Notes: generated from the letters alone by a model not told the origin. Counted from the stretch's first letter, positions 17,269 to 25,727 are shown. The stretch: 64,000 bases of DNA from Paracoccus sp. TOH (GCF_030388245.1 NZ_CP098360.1:1138501-1202500); one strand, 5' to 3'. Numbers and translations are program-made.

Positions 17269-18040
17269 CCTGCCTCCAGCGGTTGGCGCGGGCCTCCCAT
17301 GGCCGCAGCAGGAACAGGTCGATGGCCAGCATGACGGCGACGAAGGCCAGCGCCCAGGCCAGCACCCCGGTCACGTCGAAGCTGGAAAACAGCAGGTGGA
17401 TCTTGAAGCCGACGCCGTTCGAGCGGCCCAGGAACTCGACCACCAGCACGATCTTCCAGATCAGCGAGATGCCGGCCCGCGCCGCGGCGGCGATATGCGG
17501 CGCCAGTTGCGGCAGCACGACATGGCGCAGCCGCGCCAGCGGCGCCATGCGAAAGGCGCGGGCCATGTCATCGAGGTCGGGGCGCAGCGCGCGGGTGCCT
17601 TCGCGGATCATCACCGTGACCACCGGGATCTTGTTCAGCGCCACGGCGAGGATGGCGGCGGTCTCGTTGAGGCCGATCCAGATGTAGCACAGCACGATCA
17701 CCACCAGCGCCGGCACGTTCAGCAGGATGATGACGCCGGGATTGAGCCACTGGTCCGCCCCGCGCCAGCGGCCCATCCACAACCCCAGCGCCATGCCGGC
17801 CGCCATGGCCAGCGCGAAGCTGGCGGCGACGCGGAACAGCGTCATGCCGGCGTTGAACCACAGCTCGCCGGTCGCCGCCAGCCGGCCGATGCGGGCCGCG
17901 ACATCCCAGGGCGCCGGCAGGGTCTGCGGCCGGTCGGTCAGCTGCGAGGCCAGCGTCCACAGCAGCAGCATGGCCAGGATCGACAGCATCCCCGGCACCA
18001 GGCCGGGGCGGGGCGACAGGGGCTTCGGCGTTCCGGTCAA
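17258..18040 (-). CDS. ABC transporter permease (nitrate/sulfonate/taurine type)
   Basis: A 260-residue inner membrane protein with about six hydrophobic segments and the permease EAA-like loop (MARAFRMAPLARLRHVVLPQL). This is the SsuC/TauC (BPD_transp_1) type. It lies between the ATPase and the substrate-binding protein of the same importer, with 7 nt to the latter. Substrate unknown. Confidence 0.88.
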   Translation of the reverse strand: MTGTPKPLSPRPGLVPGMLSILAMLLLWTLASQLTDRPQTLPAPWDVAARIGRLAATGELWFNAGMTLFRVAASFALAMAAGMALGLWMGRWRGADQWLNPGVIILLNVPALVVIVLCYIWIGLNETAAILAVALNKIPVVTVMIREGTRALRPDLDDMARAFRMAPLARLRHVVLPQLAPHIAAAARAGISLIWKIVLVVEFLGRSNGVGFKIHLLFSSFDVTGVLAWALAFVAVMLAIDLFLLRPWEARANRWRQDAA

Positions 18041-18047
18041 GTCGGGG

Positions 18048-19025
18048 CTACTCCGGCCACCAGAACAGGCCCTCGGGCAGGGCGGTGACGCCGCCGGTCA
18101 GTTCCTCGCCGCCCAGTTCGGCCATGGTGGCGAGCATCTTCTGGGCGTTCTCGGCGTTCACCGGGCCGGGGGCGGGGATGCCGGCGCGCCAGCCGGCCTT
18201 CAGCGCCTGGAACTCGGCATCGTCGGCCGTTTCCATCAGCGGGCGCAGCTCGTCCCAGGCGGCGTCGTCCCGGGCCAGCAGCTCCTTGGCGGCGCGAGAG
18301 GCGCGGGCCAGGCCGGCGGCAAGCTGCGGGTTGGCCGCGATCCAGTCGTCGCGCAGCACATAGCCCAGCAGCGGGGTCGAGGGATCGAGGCCCAGATCGG
18401 CCGCCGCCGTGCCGACCGACATGATCTCGCGCATGCCGCGCGCCTTCATCTTGGCCTGGAAATGCCAGAAGTTGATCGCGGCATCGACCTCGCCGGTCTC
18501 GGCGGCGTTCAGGATCATCGGCGGCGCGCCGAAGACCTGCTGCGTCACCTCGGCCAGATCCTCGCCCAGCTTCTCGCGCGACCAGGCGCGCAGGATCAGC
18601 CAGCTTTTGTCCACCGGCCCGCCGGCGATGCCGATCTTCTTGCCCTTCAGGTCGGCAAGCGATCGCGCCGGGCTGTCGCCGCGCACCATCACCCCACCGA
18701 CGGCGGTGGAATAGGGCAAGAAGCGGAAGCCGGTGCCGCGCGCCCGCTGCTGCGCCACCCACAGCCAGTCCGAGACGATGGTGTCGACCTCGGCCCCCTG
18801 CATGGCGACCTGGGTGGCGGGGTTGCCGGCCAGGATCATCGGCTGCAGCGTGAAGCCGTTCGCGGCGTCGAGGCCGCGCTTGCGGATCGTCTCGATCTCC
18901 CAGTTGACGGTGCCGTTCTCCAGCGTGCCGATGCGGATCACCGGGGTTTGCGCGCGGGCGGGCAGCGCCAGCCCGGCCAGGGCGGCCGCCCCGGCCATCA
19001 GGGTGATTCTCCGGCTGAGTCGCAT
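18048..19025 (-). CDS. ABC transporter substrate-binding protein (NMT1/SsuA-like)
   Basis: A 325-residue periplasmic binding protein. The N-terminus MRLSRRITLMAGAAALAG, ending at ALPARAQ, is a Tat-like or Sec signal. The mature part has the SsuA/TauA-type features IRIGTLENGTVNWE, LAGNPATQVAMQGAEVD and LKGKKIGIAGG. The start at 19025 was chosen because the signal peptide begins there; an in-frame extension upstream encodes a basic non-signal sequence. It is the first gene of the importer. The location next to pqq genes suggests a compound tied to quinoprotein metabolism, but this is inference. Confidence 0.85.
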   Translation of the reverse strand: MRLSRRITLMAGAAALAGLALPARAQTPVIRIGTLENGTVNWEIETIRKRGLDAANGFTLQPMILAGNPATQVAMQGAEVDTIVSDWLWVAQQRARGTGFRFLPYSTAVGGVMVRGDSPARSLADLKGKKIGIAGGPVDKSWLILRAWSREKLGEDLAEVTQQVFGAPPMILNAAETGEVDAAINFWHFQAKMKARGMREIMSVGTAAADLGLDPSTPLLGYVLRDDWIAANPQLAAGLARASRAAKELLARDDAAWDELRPLMETADDAEFQALKAGWRAGIPAPGPVNAENAQKMLATMAELGGEELTGGVTALPEGLFWWPE

Positions 19026-19094
19026 GCTGATTTTCCCCTTGGACGGGTTGAAAGTGACACGGGCCCGAATCCAGGCCAATACATCGGAAGTCGT

Positions 19095-19110
19095 AACCCG
19101 AAACCGGGTT
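19095..19110. promoter_or_regulatory. Palindrome in the divergent promoter region
   Basis: AACCCG-AAAC-CGGGTT is a 6-bp perfect inverted repeat in the 190-nt gap between the divergent ABC importer and response-regulator genes. It could be a binding site for the adjacent LuxR-type regulator; no promoter element confirms this. Confidence 0.3.
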
Positions 19111-19214
19111 CGTGGTCCAACAGGCTTGCGCCGGCGGGCGGTGGTCTTAAGATGGAGCAACAGGCCGGTGTGCGCCACAGCCCCGGTCCCTATCGTTTCT
19201 TTGGGAGGAGAACG

Positions 19215-19925
19215 ATGGCCTCAGCCGAAATGCAGTCGCAAGACCGCGCCGCATCGCCAAGGCTCTCCGCTGATCGGGTCCGCGAGATCCTGATCGTGGA
19301 CGACCATCCGCTGATGTGCGACGCGCTCGCCCTGACGCTGAAGATCAGCTTCGGGCTGAAGAACGTCCGCACCGCCCGCAGCCTGGCGGCCGCGCAGGAG
19401 CAGATTCGCGCCCAAGGGGCGCCGGACGCGGTGATCCTGGACCTGAACCTGCCCGATGCCCGCGGGGCCGAGGGGCTGGTCACGCTGCGCCGGCAGATCC
19501 CGGACGTGCCGATCACCATGATCTCGGCCGATCTGGAGAACGCCATGATCTCGGCGGCGATGGCGGCGGGGGCGCAGGGCTATATCAGCAAGTCCCTGGG
19601 CCGCGAGGCGCTGGTCGACAGCCTGCGCCGCATGTGGGAGGGCGAGCGGGTGACCCCCGACAGCTACCAGCCCGACAGCATCGGCGAGGAGGACGCCGCC
19701 CGCGCCGAGCTGGCCCGCCGCTTCGCCAGCCTGACGCCGCAGCAGATGAAGATCCTGCGGCTGATCTGCCAGGGCAAGGCCAACAAGGAGATCAGCTACG
19801 AGCTGTCCATCGCCGAGGCCACGGTCAAGACCCACATCACCGCGATCATGTCCAAGATCAACGCCCGCCGTCGCACCCAGGCGGTGCTGCTGGCCAATAG
19901 CGTCAGGCTGTTCGAACCGGCATGA
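19215..19925 (+). CDS. LuxR-type response regulator
   Basis: A 236-residue two-component regulator with an N-terminal receiver domain (ILIVDDHPLMCDAL; phospho-acceptor Asp76 in VILDLNLPD) and a C-terminal LuxR/GerE helix-turn-helix (LTPQQMKILRLICQGKANKE through IAEATVKTHI). The start at 19215 has a GGGAGGAG ribosome site; the open frame extends far upstream but without coding signal. It resembles regulators of alcohol and one-carbon oxidation such as ErdR/AgmR and Paracoccus FlhR. Stop and start of the next gene overlap by 4 nt, so it forms one operon with the FIST and kinase genes. Confidence 0.9.
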   Translation: MASAEMQSQDRAASPRLSADRVREILIVDDHPLMCDALALTLKISFGLKNVRTARSLAAAQEQIRAQGAPDAVILDLNLPDARGAEGLVTLRRQIPDVPITMISADLENAMISAAMAAGAQGYISKSLGREALVDSLRRMWEGERVTPDSYQPDSIGEEDAARAELARRFASLTPQQMKILRLICQGKANKEISYELSIAEATVKTHITAIMSKINARRRTQAVLLANSVRLFEPA

Positions 19926-21106
19926 GCACCGCCTCGCCCGAGCCCTGGCCGGGCCCGCGCCGGCGGGCCAGGGCGCGGCCGGTCCTGGCGCCGGCGCCCG
20001 TCGCCATCTCGGTCCCGGCCGCCGGCGCCGATGCCGCCGCCTGCATCGCCCAGGCGATGGCGCCGCAGGAACCGGCGCTGGTCCTGCTGTTCGGCATGCC
20101 GGCCGAGGGCCTGCCCGCGCTGGGTGCCGAGCTGCGCCGGCGGCTTGGCCCGGATTGCCGGGTGGTCGGCTGTTCCTCGGCCGGCGAGATCGGGCCGCAG
20201 GGCTATTGCGCGGCCACGGTGACGGCCGTGGGTTTCCCCGCCACCAGCTTTCGCGTCGGCGTCTGCGTGCTGCGCGACCAGGCGCTGGTGCCGGTCTCGG
20301 AATGGATGGCGACGCTGCGCCGCTTCCATGTCGATTTCCGGCCGGACCTGCGCCGGTCCAGCTTCGGGGTGCTGCTGCCCGACGCGCTGGCCCGGCAGGA
20401 GGACGTGCTGACCGCGACGCTGGACGCGGCGATCCCCGGCCTGCCGGTGGTCGGCGGCTCCAGCGCCGAGGGGATGCTGTTCGCGCCGACCTGCCAGATG
20501 GTCGACGGCGCGGTGCACGAGGGCGCGGCGCTGTTCGTGCTGATCGAGACCGACCTGGCGATTTCCGAGGTGCTGTTCTCGCATTTCAGCCCCACCGACA
20601 AGCGCGCCGTGGTCACCGCCGCCGACACCCATAACCGCATCATCCTGGAGCTGAACGCCGAGCCGGCGGCGCAGGAATATGCCCGGCTGGCCGGCGTGCC
20701 GCTGCATGCGCTGACCCAGACGGAATTCGCCCGCCATCCGCTGCTGCTGCGCACCGGCAAGCGCCACCATGTCCGGGCCATCCGCGCCATCACCCGCGAG
20801 GGCGGGCTGGAGCTGCTTTCGGGCACCGAGCCCGGCCACATCCTGACGCTGGGCCGGGCCATGGACATGACCCGCGGCTTTGCCGAGGTGATGGACGCGC
20901 TGCCGCGCCCGCCGCTGATGGTGCTGGGCTTCGACTGCATCCTGCGGCGCCTGGCGCTGGAACGCGCCGGCATGACCGGGCAGATGTCCGAGCTGCTGGC
21001 CCGCTACCGCGTCGTCGGCTTCAACACCTATGGCGAGCAGCACAGCGGCATGCATGTGAACCAGACCTTCGTCGGCATGGCGCTGATGCCCCCCGAGGCG
21101 GGATGA
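19922..21106 (+). CDS. FIST domain protein, NosP-like
   Basis: A 394-residue cytoplasmic protein with FIST_N and FIST_C domains. Family motifs are VGCSSAGEIGPQGY, the VVGGSSAEG repeat of the same signature, and near the C-terminus VVGFNTYGEQHSGMHVNQTF. FIST proteins bind small ligands; in Pseudomonas aeruginosa the FIST protein NosP binds heme and senses nitric oxide, and is co-transcribed with the kinase NahK. Here the gene sits between a response regulator and a NahK-like kinase in one tight operon, so the same role is likely. Heme binding cannot be read from the sequence; an amino-acid-sensing FIST is the alternative. Confidence 0.82.
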   Translation: MSTASPEPWPGPRRRARARPVLAPAPVAISVPAAGADAAACIAQAMAPQEPALVLLFGMPAEGLPALGAELRRRLGPDCRVVGCSSAGEIGPQGYCAATVTAVGFPATSFRVGVCVLRDQALVPVSEWMATLRRFHVDFRPDLRRSSFGVLLPDALARQEDVLTATLDAAIPGLPVVGGSSAEGMLFAPTCQMVDGAVHEGAALFVLIETDLAISEVLFSHFSPTDKRAVVTAADTHNRIILELNAEPAAQEYARLAGVPLHALTQTEFARHPLLLRTGKRHHVRAIRAITREGGLELLSGTEPGHILTLGRAMDMTRGFAEVMDALPRPPLMVLGFDCILRRLALERAGMTGQMSELLARYRVVGFNTYGEQHSGMHVNQTFVGMALMPPEAG

Positions 21107-21109
21107 GCC

Positions 21110-22438
21110 ATGTTCCTGCGTGACGACGATCCCCCCGGCCGGCGGGTCGAGAAGCTGACGCGCATCGCCGATGTGCTGGTCGAACGCATCGACCGGCTGG
21201 AGGAAAGCCGCGGCTCGGCCTGGTCGATGTTCCAGGCCGCCGTGGCGCTGGAGCAGGAGGTGCAGGTCCGCACCCGCGAGCTGGAACAGGCGCTGGCCGA
21301 CCTGTCCGAACGCAACCGCGAGCTGGCCGTGGCCCGCGCCTCGGCCGAGGAGGCGAACCGCTCGAAGACCCGCTTCCTGCGTGCCGCCAGCCACGACCTG
21401 CTGCAGCCGCTGTCGGCGGCCAAGCTGTTCCTGTCGGCGCTGAAGGACACCACGCTGGACCCCTTGCAGCGCGAGCTGACCGACCGGCTGTCGGGCGCCT
21501 TCGAATCGGTCGAGGAGCTGATGCATGCGGTGCTGGACATCTCGCGGCTGGACAGCCAGCGCATCGAGTTCCAGCGCAAGCCCGTGGATCTGGGCGACAT
21601 GTTCCGCCGCCTGGCGGTGGAATACGCGCCGATGGCCGAGGCTAAGGGCCTGCGGCTGAGCTTCGCGCCGACCATGGCTGTGGTGGAAAGCGACCCGACC
21701 TTCCTGCGGCGCATCGCGCAGAACCTGATCTCGAACGCGATCAAGTATACCGACCGCGGCGGCGTGCTGGTGGGCGTCAGGAAGCGCGGCGAGCGCGCCT
21801 GGCTGGAGATCTACGACACCGGAATCGGCATCGCCGCCCCCGACCGCGCCCGCATCTTCGACGAGTTCCAGCGCATCGGCCGCGAGGGCGGTGGCGTGCC
21901 GGGCATGGGGCTGGGCCTGTCGATCGTGCGCCGCGCCTGCGCCAAGCTGGGCCATCCCATCGCCATGGACAGCGAGCCGGGGCGCGGCACCGTGTTCCGC
22001 GTCAGCCTGCCGCTGGTGGCGCCGGGGGTCGAGCCGGCCCGGGCCGAGGGCGCCGGCGGCGGCCCGTCGCTGCGCGGCCGGGTGGCGCTGGTGGTCGAGA
22101 ATGACGACGCCATGCGCCGGGCGCTGGAGCTGCTGCTGAAGGACCGGCTGGGCATGGTGCCGCGCGTCTCGGGCGGTATCGCCGAGGCGCTGGCGCAGAT
22201 GGGGGACGAGCCGCCGGACGTGGTGATCGCCGATTACAACCTGGACAACGGCGATACCGGCCTGCAGGCCATCGCGGCGCTGCGCCAGGCGGCGGGCCAG
22301 GCGGTGCCGGCGATCCTGGTCACCGCCCAGCGGGCGCCCGAGCTGGCGCGCGCCAGCCAGTCCGTCGATGTGCCGCTGCTGGAAAAGCCGATCCGGCCCG
22401 AGGATCTGCAGGCCATGCTGCAAGCCATGCTGGCCTAA
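21110..22438 (+). CDS. Hybrid histidine kinase, NahK/ErcS'-like
   Basis: A 442-residue cytoplasmic kinase with no membrane segment and no PAS domain. An N-terminal coiled coil (about 40-85) leads to HisKA with phospho-acceptor His95 (AASHDLLQPLSAAK), a catalytic ATPase domain (NLISNAIKYT, DTGIGI, GMGLGLSIV), and a C-terminal receiver with Asp375 (VVIADYNLD). The HDLLQPL form of the His box is typical of the NahK/ErcS' family. Lacking its own sensor domain, it probably takes its signal from the FIST protein encoded 3 nt upstream. Phosphotransfer to the LuxR-type regulator at the head of the operon is the natural inference. Confidence 0.88.
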   Translation: MFLRDDDPPGRRVEKLTRIADVLVERIDRLEESRGSAWSMFQAAVALEQEVQVRTRELEQALADLSERNRELAVARASAEEANRSKTRFLRAASHDLLQPLSAAKLFLSALKDTTLDPLQRELTDRLSGAFESVEELMHAVLDISRLDSQRIEFQRKPVDLGDMFRRLAVEYAPMAEAKGLRLSFAPTMAVVESDPTFLRRIAQNLISNAIKYTDRGGVLVGVRKRGERAWLEIYDTGIGIAAPDRARIFDEFQRIGREGGGVPGMGLGLSIVRRACAKLGHPIAMDSEPGRGTVFRVSLPLVAPGVEPARAEGAGGGPSLRGRVALVVENDDAMRRALELLLKDRLGMVPRVSGGIAEALAQMGDEPPDVVIADYNLDNGDTGLQAIAALRQAAGQAVPAILVTAQRAPELARASQSVDVPLLEKPIRPEDLQAMLQAMLA

Positions 22439-22524
22439 GACCAAAGCACGAGACTGCCGGTCGCGGGCTTTCGCGGCCGGCCGGCCGGGGGCAGGCTCGG
22501 CAACAGGGAAGGGAAGAAACCGCC

Positions 22525-23145
22525 ATGAGAGTTTTGCGCATGCTGGCCCTGGTCGGGATTGTCGCCGCCGTCTCGCCGCTGCAGGCGGACGAGGCGGGCG
22601 ACCTGGTCTTTGCCGATCGCGGGCCCTGGAACCTGGCGCAGGGGCCGCTGGTCTGGCAGATCAGCCAGACCGGGCCGGTGGCCGAAGGCTTCACGCCGCT
22701 GGGCAAGGGCACGATCACCCTGCGCGCCGCCAAAGACCCCTCGGACGGCAAGCCGGTGCTGGAACTGGCCGAGGAAACGGCGCGCATCAAGCGCCGGATC
22801 GGGCCGTTCCCGGTTTCGGGCGGCGATCCGGTGCTGACCTTCTTTCTGGAAACCACCGCGCGGGACATGGCGGCGCTGACCGGCGGCAGCCCGTTCTATA
22901 TCCGCAACCGCCTCAAGGATGCGCTGTTCCGCGGCGGCGAACTGCGGCACGAGGGCGACGTCACCATCGCCAGCTTCGCGCCGTTCCGCGACGACAAGAA
23001 CCGCGAGCGCATGGCCGGCTTCGATACGCTGGAGCTGCGCTTCACCCTGGGCGATCCCAAGCAGCCGATCCGCAGCATGGTGGCGCGGACCGGATCCCTG
23101 GCGGGCGGGCGGCCCGCCTATGACAGCGAAATGGTGTTGAAATGA
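22525..23145 (+). CDS. Exported protein of unknown function
   Basis: A 206-residue protein with a clear signal peptide (MRVLRMLALVGIVAAV, cleavage near LQADEA). The mature region is cysteine-free, with alternating charged and hydrophobic stretches suggesting a beta-rich periplasmic protein. I do not recognise the family. It begins 86 nt after the kinase gene with a GGGAAGGGAAG ribosome site and overlaps the next small gene by 4 nt, so both are probably expressed together and may belong to the same regulon as the pqq genes. Confidence 0.7.
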   Translation: MRVLRMLALVGIVAAVSPLQADEAGDLVFADRGPWNLAQGPLVWQISQTGPVAEGFTPLGKGTITLRAAKDPSDGKPVLELAEETARIKRRIGPFPVSGGDPVLTFFLETTARDMAALTGGSPFYIRNRLKDALFRGGELRHEGDVTIASFAPFRDDKNRERMAGFDTLELRFTLGDPKQPIRSMVARTGSLAGGRPAYDSEMVLK

Positions 23146-23477
23146 TCCGGGCGACCCTGACGGCCGCGCTTGCGATCTGGGCCGGCACGGCCGGGGCGCA
23201 GGCGGTCAACGACTATCCGACCAATGCGCGGGCCGATTACGTCTTCGTCTGCATGGCGACGAACGGCCAGACCCGCGACGTGCTGGACAAATGCAGCTGC
23301 GCCATCGACCAGATCGCCGAGATCCTGCCCTATGACGCCTATGTCAAGGCCGAGACGGTGATGGCCATGCGGCAGATGGGCGGCGAACGCTCGGCCGCGT
23401 TCCGCAACATGGGCACCAACGACATGGTCGCGAATTTCCACCGCGCCGAGGCCGAGGCCGAGATCCTCTGCTTCTGA
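23142..23477 (+). CDS. Small exported Cys-containing protein of unknown function
   Basis: A 111-residue protein with a signal peptide (MIRATLTAALAIWAGTAGAQA) and a mature region of about 90 residues containing four cysteines, including a CSC pair (LDKCSCAIDQIAE) and one near the C-terminus (EILCF). The spacing suggests two disulfides in the periplasm. The family is not recognised. It overlaps the previous gene by 4 nt. Confidence 0.7.
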   Translation: MIRATLTAALAIWAGTAGAQAVNDYPTNARADYVFVCMATNGQTRDVLDKCSCAIDQIAEILPYDAYVKAETVMAMRQMGGERSAAFRNMGTNDMVANFHRAEAEAEILCF

Positions 23478-23535
23478 ACTGGACAATCCGGCCGCCCCGC
23501 GCTTCCTTGTCGGCAAGCTGAACAGGAGGGAAGCC

Positions 23536-24318
23536 ATGGATCTGGGGATCAGGGGCAGGAAGGGCCTTGTCTGCGCCGCGTCAAAGGGCCTGGGCCGGGG
23601 CTGCGCCGAGGCGCTGGCCGAGGCCGGGGTCGATCTGGTCATCAACGCCCGCGGCGCCGAGGCGCTGACGGCCACGGCCGAGGAGATCGCGGCGAAGCAC
23701 GGCGTTTCGGTCACGCCGGTCGCCGCCGACATCACCACCGAGGCAGGCCGCGCCGCGGTGCTCGACGCTCTGGGCGGGCAGGCCGACATCCTGGTCAACA
23801 ATGCCGGCGGCCCGCCGCCCGGCAGCTGGACCGACTGGTCGCGCGAGGATTTCATCAAGGCCATCGACGCCAATATGCTGACCGCCATCGCGCTGATGCA
23901 GGCGCTGGTGCCGGGCATGATGGAACGCGGCTGGGGCAGGGTGGTCAACATCACCTCGCAATCGGTGCGCACGCCCATCGCCATCCTGGGCCTGTCGAAC
24001 ACCGCCCGCGCCGGGCTGACCGGCTTTGTCGCCGGCATGTCGCGGCAGGTGGCGCCGCATGGCGTGGTGGTGAACAACCTGCTGCCCGGCATCCATGCCA
24101 CCGACCGCGCCGACAGCCTGGATTCCGGCGTCGCCAGGGCCGAGGGCATCAGCGTCGACGCGGCCCGCCAACGCCGCGAGGCGACCATCCCGACCCGCAG
24201 CTATGGTCTGCCCGAGGATTTCGGCGCCACCTGCGCCTTCCTGTGCAGCCAGCATGCCCGGTTCGTCGTCGGGCAGAACATCCTGCTGGACGGCGGCGCC
24301 GCGAATATCTCGATCTGA
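23536..24318 (+). CDS. SDR family oxidoreductase with altered catalytic residues
   Basis: A 260-residue short-chain dehydrogenase/reductase. The nucleotide-binding motif is present as ASKGLGRGCAEALA and the NNAGG motif as LVNNAGGPPPG. In the active-site region the Ser of the catalytic set remains (ITSQSV), but where YxxxK is expected the sequence reads SNTARAGLTGF, so Tyr is replaced by Ser and Lys by Arg. Activity as a normal FabG-type reductase is therefore doubtful. It is preceded by an AGGAGGG site and stands alone between the small exported proteins and the glycine riboswitch. Confidence 0.85.
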   Translation: MDLGIRGRKGLVCAASKGLGRGCAEALAEAGVDLVINARGAEALTATAEEIAAKHGVSVTPVAADITTEAGRAAVLDALGGQADILVNNAGGPPPGSWTDWSREDFIKAIDANMLTAIALMQALVPGMMERGWGRVVNITSQSVRTPIAILGLSNTARAGLTGFVAGMSRQVAPHGVVVNNLLPGIHATDRADSLDSGVARAEGISVDAARQRREATIPTRSYGLPEDFGATCAFLCSQHARFVVGQNILLDGGAANISI

Positions 24319-24394
24319 GGGCGCGGGTGGCCGGGCGGGCGCAGGAAGGCTCTTGCCAGAACCCCGCCGCCCGGCTACGACGAAAGTAGGAAAT

Positions 24395-24560
24395 CGGGAG
24401 ACATTGGCGCAAGCCAGGGCCGAAGGAGCAACCGCCCCGGGAATCTCTCAGGCAAAGGGACCGTTTTCCAATGTACGCTCTGGAGAGAGGCGGCCGCCGC
24501 CGCCCGCCGAAGGGATAACGATCTCAGGCGCCCCCATTTGGGGTAGGGACAGAGGGGGCA
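24395..24560 (+). promoter_or_regulatory. Tandem glycine riboswitch (gcvT motif)
   Basis: Two glycine aptamers in tandem precede gcvT. The first has the conserved GCCGAAGGAGCAA and ATCTCTCAGGCAAAGGGACCG elements (24419-24463). The second follows CTCTGGAGAGAGG (24478-24490) with CCGCCGAAGGGATAACG and ATCTCAGGCG, ending GGGACAGAGGGGG. Glycine binding to such RNAs switches on glycine cleavage genes. The second aptamer has a lengthened GC-rich P3-like stem (about 24490-24510). Confidence 0.93.
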
Positions 24561-24604
24561 TCTAACCGGGCGGGATCGGTCCGTCCGCAAGACAGGGGAT
24601 GCCC

Positions 24605-25717
24605 ATGGCCGAGCTTCGGCGCACGATGCTATACGACCTGCACCTTTCGCGCGGCGCGAAGATGGTGCCCTTTGCCGGCTGGGACATGCCGGTGCAATAT
24701 CCGATGGGCGTGCTGAACGAGCATCTGCATACCCGCAGCCATGCCGGCCTGTTCGATGTCAGCCACATGGGTCAGGTGATCCTGCGCGGCCCCGGCGTGG
24801 CCGAGGCGCTGGAGACGCTGGTGCCCGCAGATGTGGTCGGGCTGGCCGAGGGCCGGCAGCGTTACGGCCTGTTCACCAACGACGCGGGCGGCATCCTCGA
24901 CGACCTGATGATCGCCAACAAGGGCGACCACCTGTTTCTGGTGGTGAATGCCGCCTGCGCCGAGCAGGACATCGCCCATCTGCGCCGGCTGGAGGCCGCG
25001 GGCATCTTGGTCCAGCCGGTGACGGATCGCGGCCTGCTGGCCCTGCAGGGCCCCGAGGCCGCGCAGGTGCTGGCCCGGCTGGTTCCCGGCGCGCAGGCGA
25101 TGAAGTTCATGGACGTGGCCGAGTTCGACTGGCAGGGCGCGACGCTCTGGGTCAGCCGCTCGGGCTATACCGGCGAGGACGGGTTCGAGATTTCCGTGCC
25201 CGGCGACCGCACGGTCGCGCTGGCCGAGGCGCTGCTGGCCGAGCCCGAGGTGGCGCCGATCGGGCTGGGCGCCCGCGACAGCCTGCGGCTGGAGGCGGGG
25301 ATGCCGCTTTACGGCCATGACATGGACGCCTCGACCCTGCCGGGCGCGGCCGGGCTGGGCTGGTCGATTCCCAAGGTCCGCCGCGCGGGCGGCGCGCGGG
25401 CGGGCGGTTTCCCGGGCGCCGGGCCGATCCTGCAGGAACTGGCCGAAGGCGCGGCGCGCAGCCGCATGGGCCTGCGCCCCGAGGGCCGCGCGCCCATCCG
25501 CGAGGGGGTCGAGATCTTCGACGCGGCCGAGGGCGGCGCAGCGATCGGCACGGTCTGTTCGGGCGGCTTCGGCCCCTCGGTCGGCGGGCCGGTCGCCATG
25601 GCGATCCTGCCCGCCGGGCTTGCCGCCGGCACGTCCTTGTGGGCCGAGCTGCGCGGCAAGCGGCTGCCCGTGACCGTCACCCCGCTTCCCTTCCACAAAC
25701 CGAGCTACAAGCGCTGA
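24605..25717 (+). CDS. gcvT: Glycine cleavage system aminomethyltransferase (T protein)
   Basis: A 370-residue T protein that transfers the methylene group from the aminomethyl-lipoyl H protein to tetrahydrofolate, releasing ammonia. Motifs include MVPFAGWDMPVQY, GLFDVSHMGQV, SRSGYTGEDGFE and GLGARDSLRLEAGMPLYGHD. An ATG at 24599 is in frame two codons earlier; 24605 is preferred because it spaces better from the ACAGGGG ribosome site. Expression is under the glycine riboswitch, and gcvH follows 10 nt after the stop. Confidence 0.95.
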   Translation: MAELRRTMLYDLHLSRGAKMVPFAGWDMPVQYPMGVLNEHLHTRSHAGLFDVSHMGQVILRGPGVAEALETLVPADVVGLAEGRQRYGLFTNDAGGILDDLMIANKGDHLFLVVNAACAEQDIAHLRRLEAAGILVQPVTDRGLLALQGPEAAQVLARLVPGAQAMKFMDVAEFDWQGATLWVSRSGYTGEDGFEISVPGDRTVALAEALLAEPEVAPIGLGARDSLRLEAGMPLYGHDMDASTLPGAAGLGWSIPKVRRAGGARAGGFPGAGPILQELAEGAARSRMGLRPEGRAPIREGVEIFDAAEGGAAIGTVCSGGFGPSVGGPVAMAILPAGLAAGTSLWAELRGKRLPVTVTPLPFHKPSYKR

Positions 25718-25727
25718 GAGGCCAGGC

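Noticed and set aside
17727-19214. Upstream extension of the LuxR-type regulator's open frame
   Set aside because: It overlaps the ABC importer on the other strand and lacks a receiver-like sequence; the ribosome site fixes the start at 19215.
19796-22444. Open frame of about 880 codons opposite the FIST and kinase genes
   Set aside because: The plus strand carries intact FIST and kinase motifs; antisense frame shows no domain.
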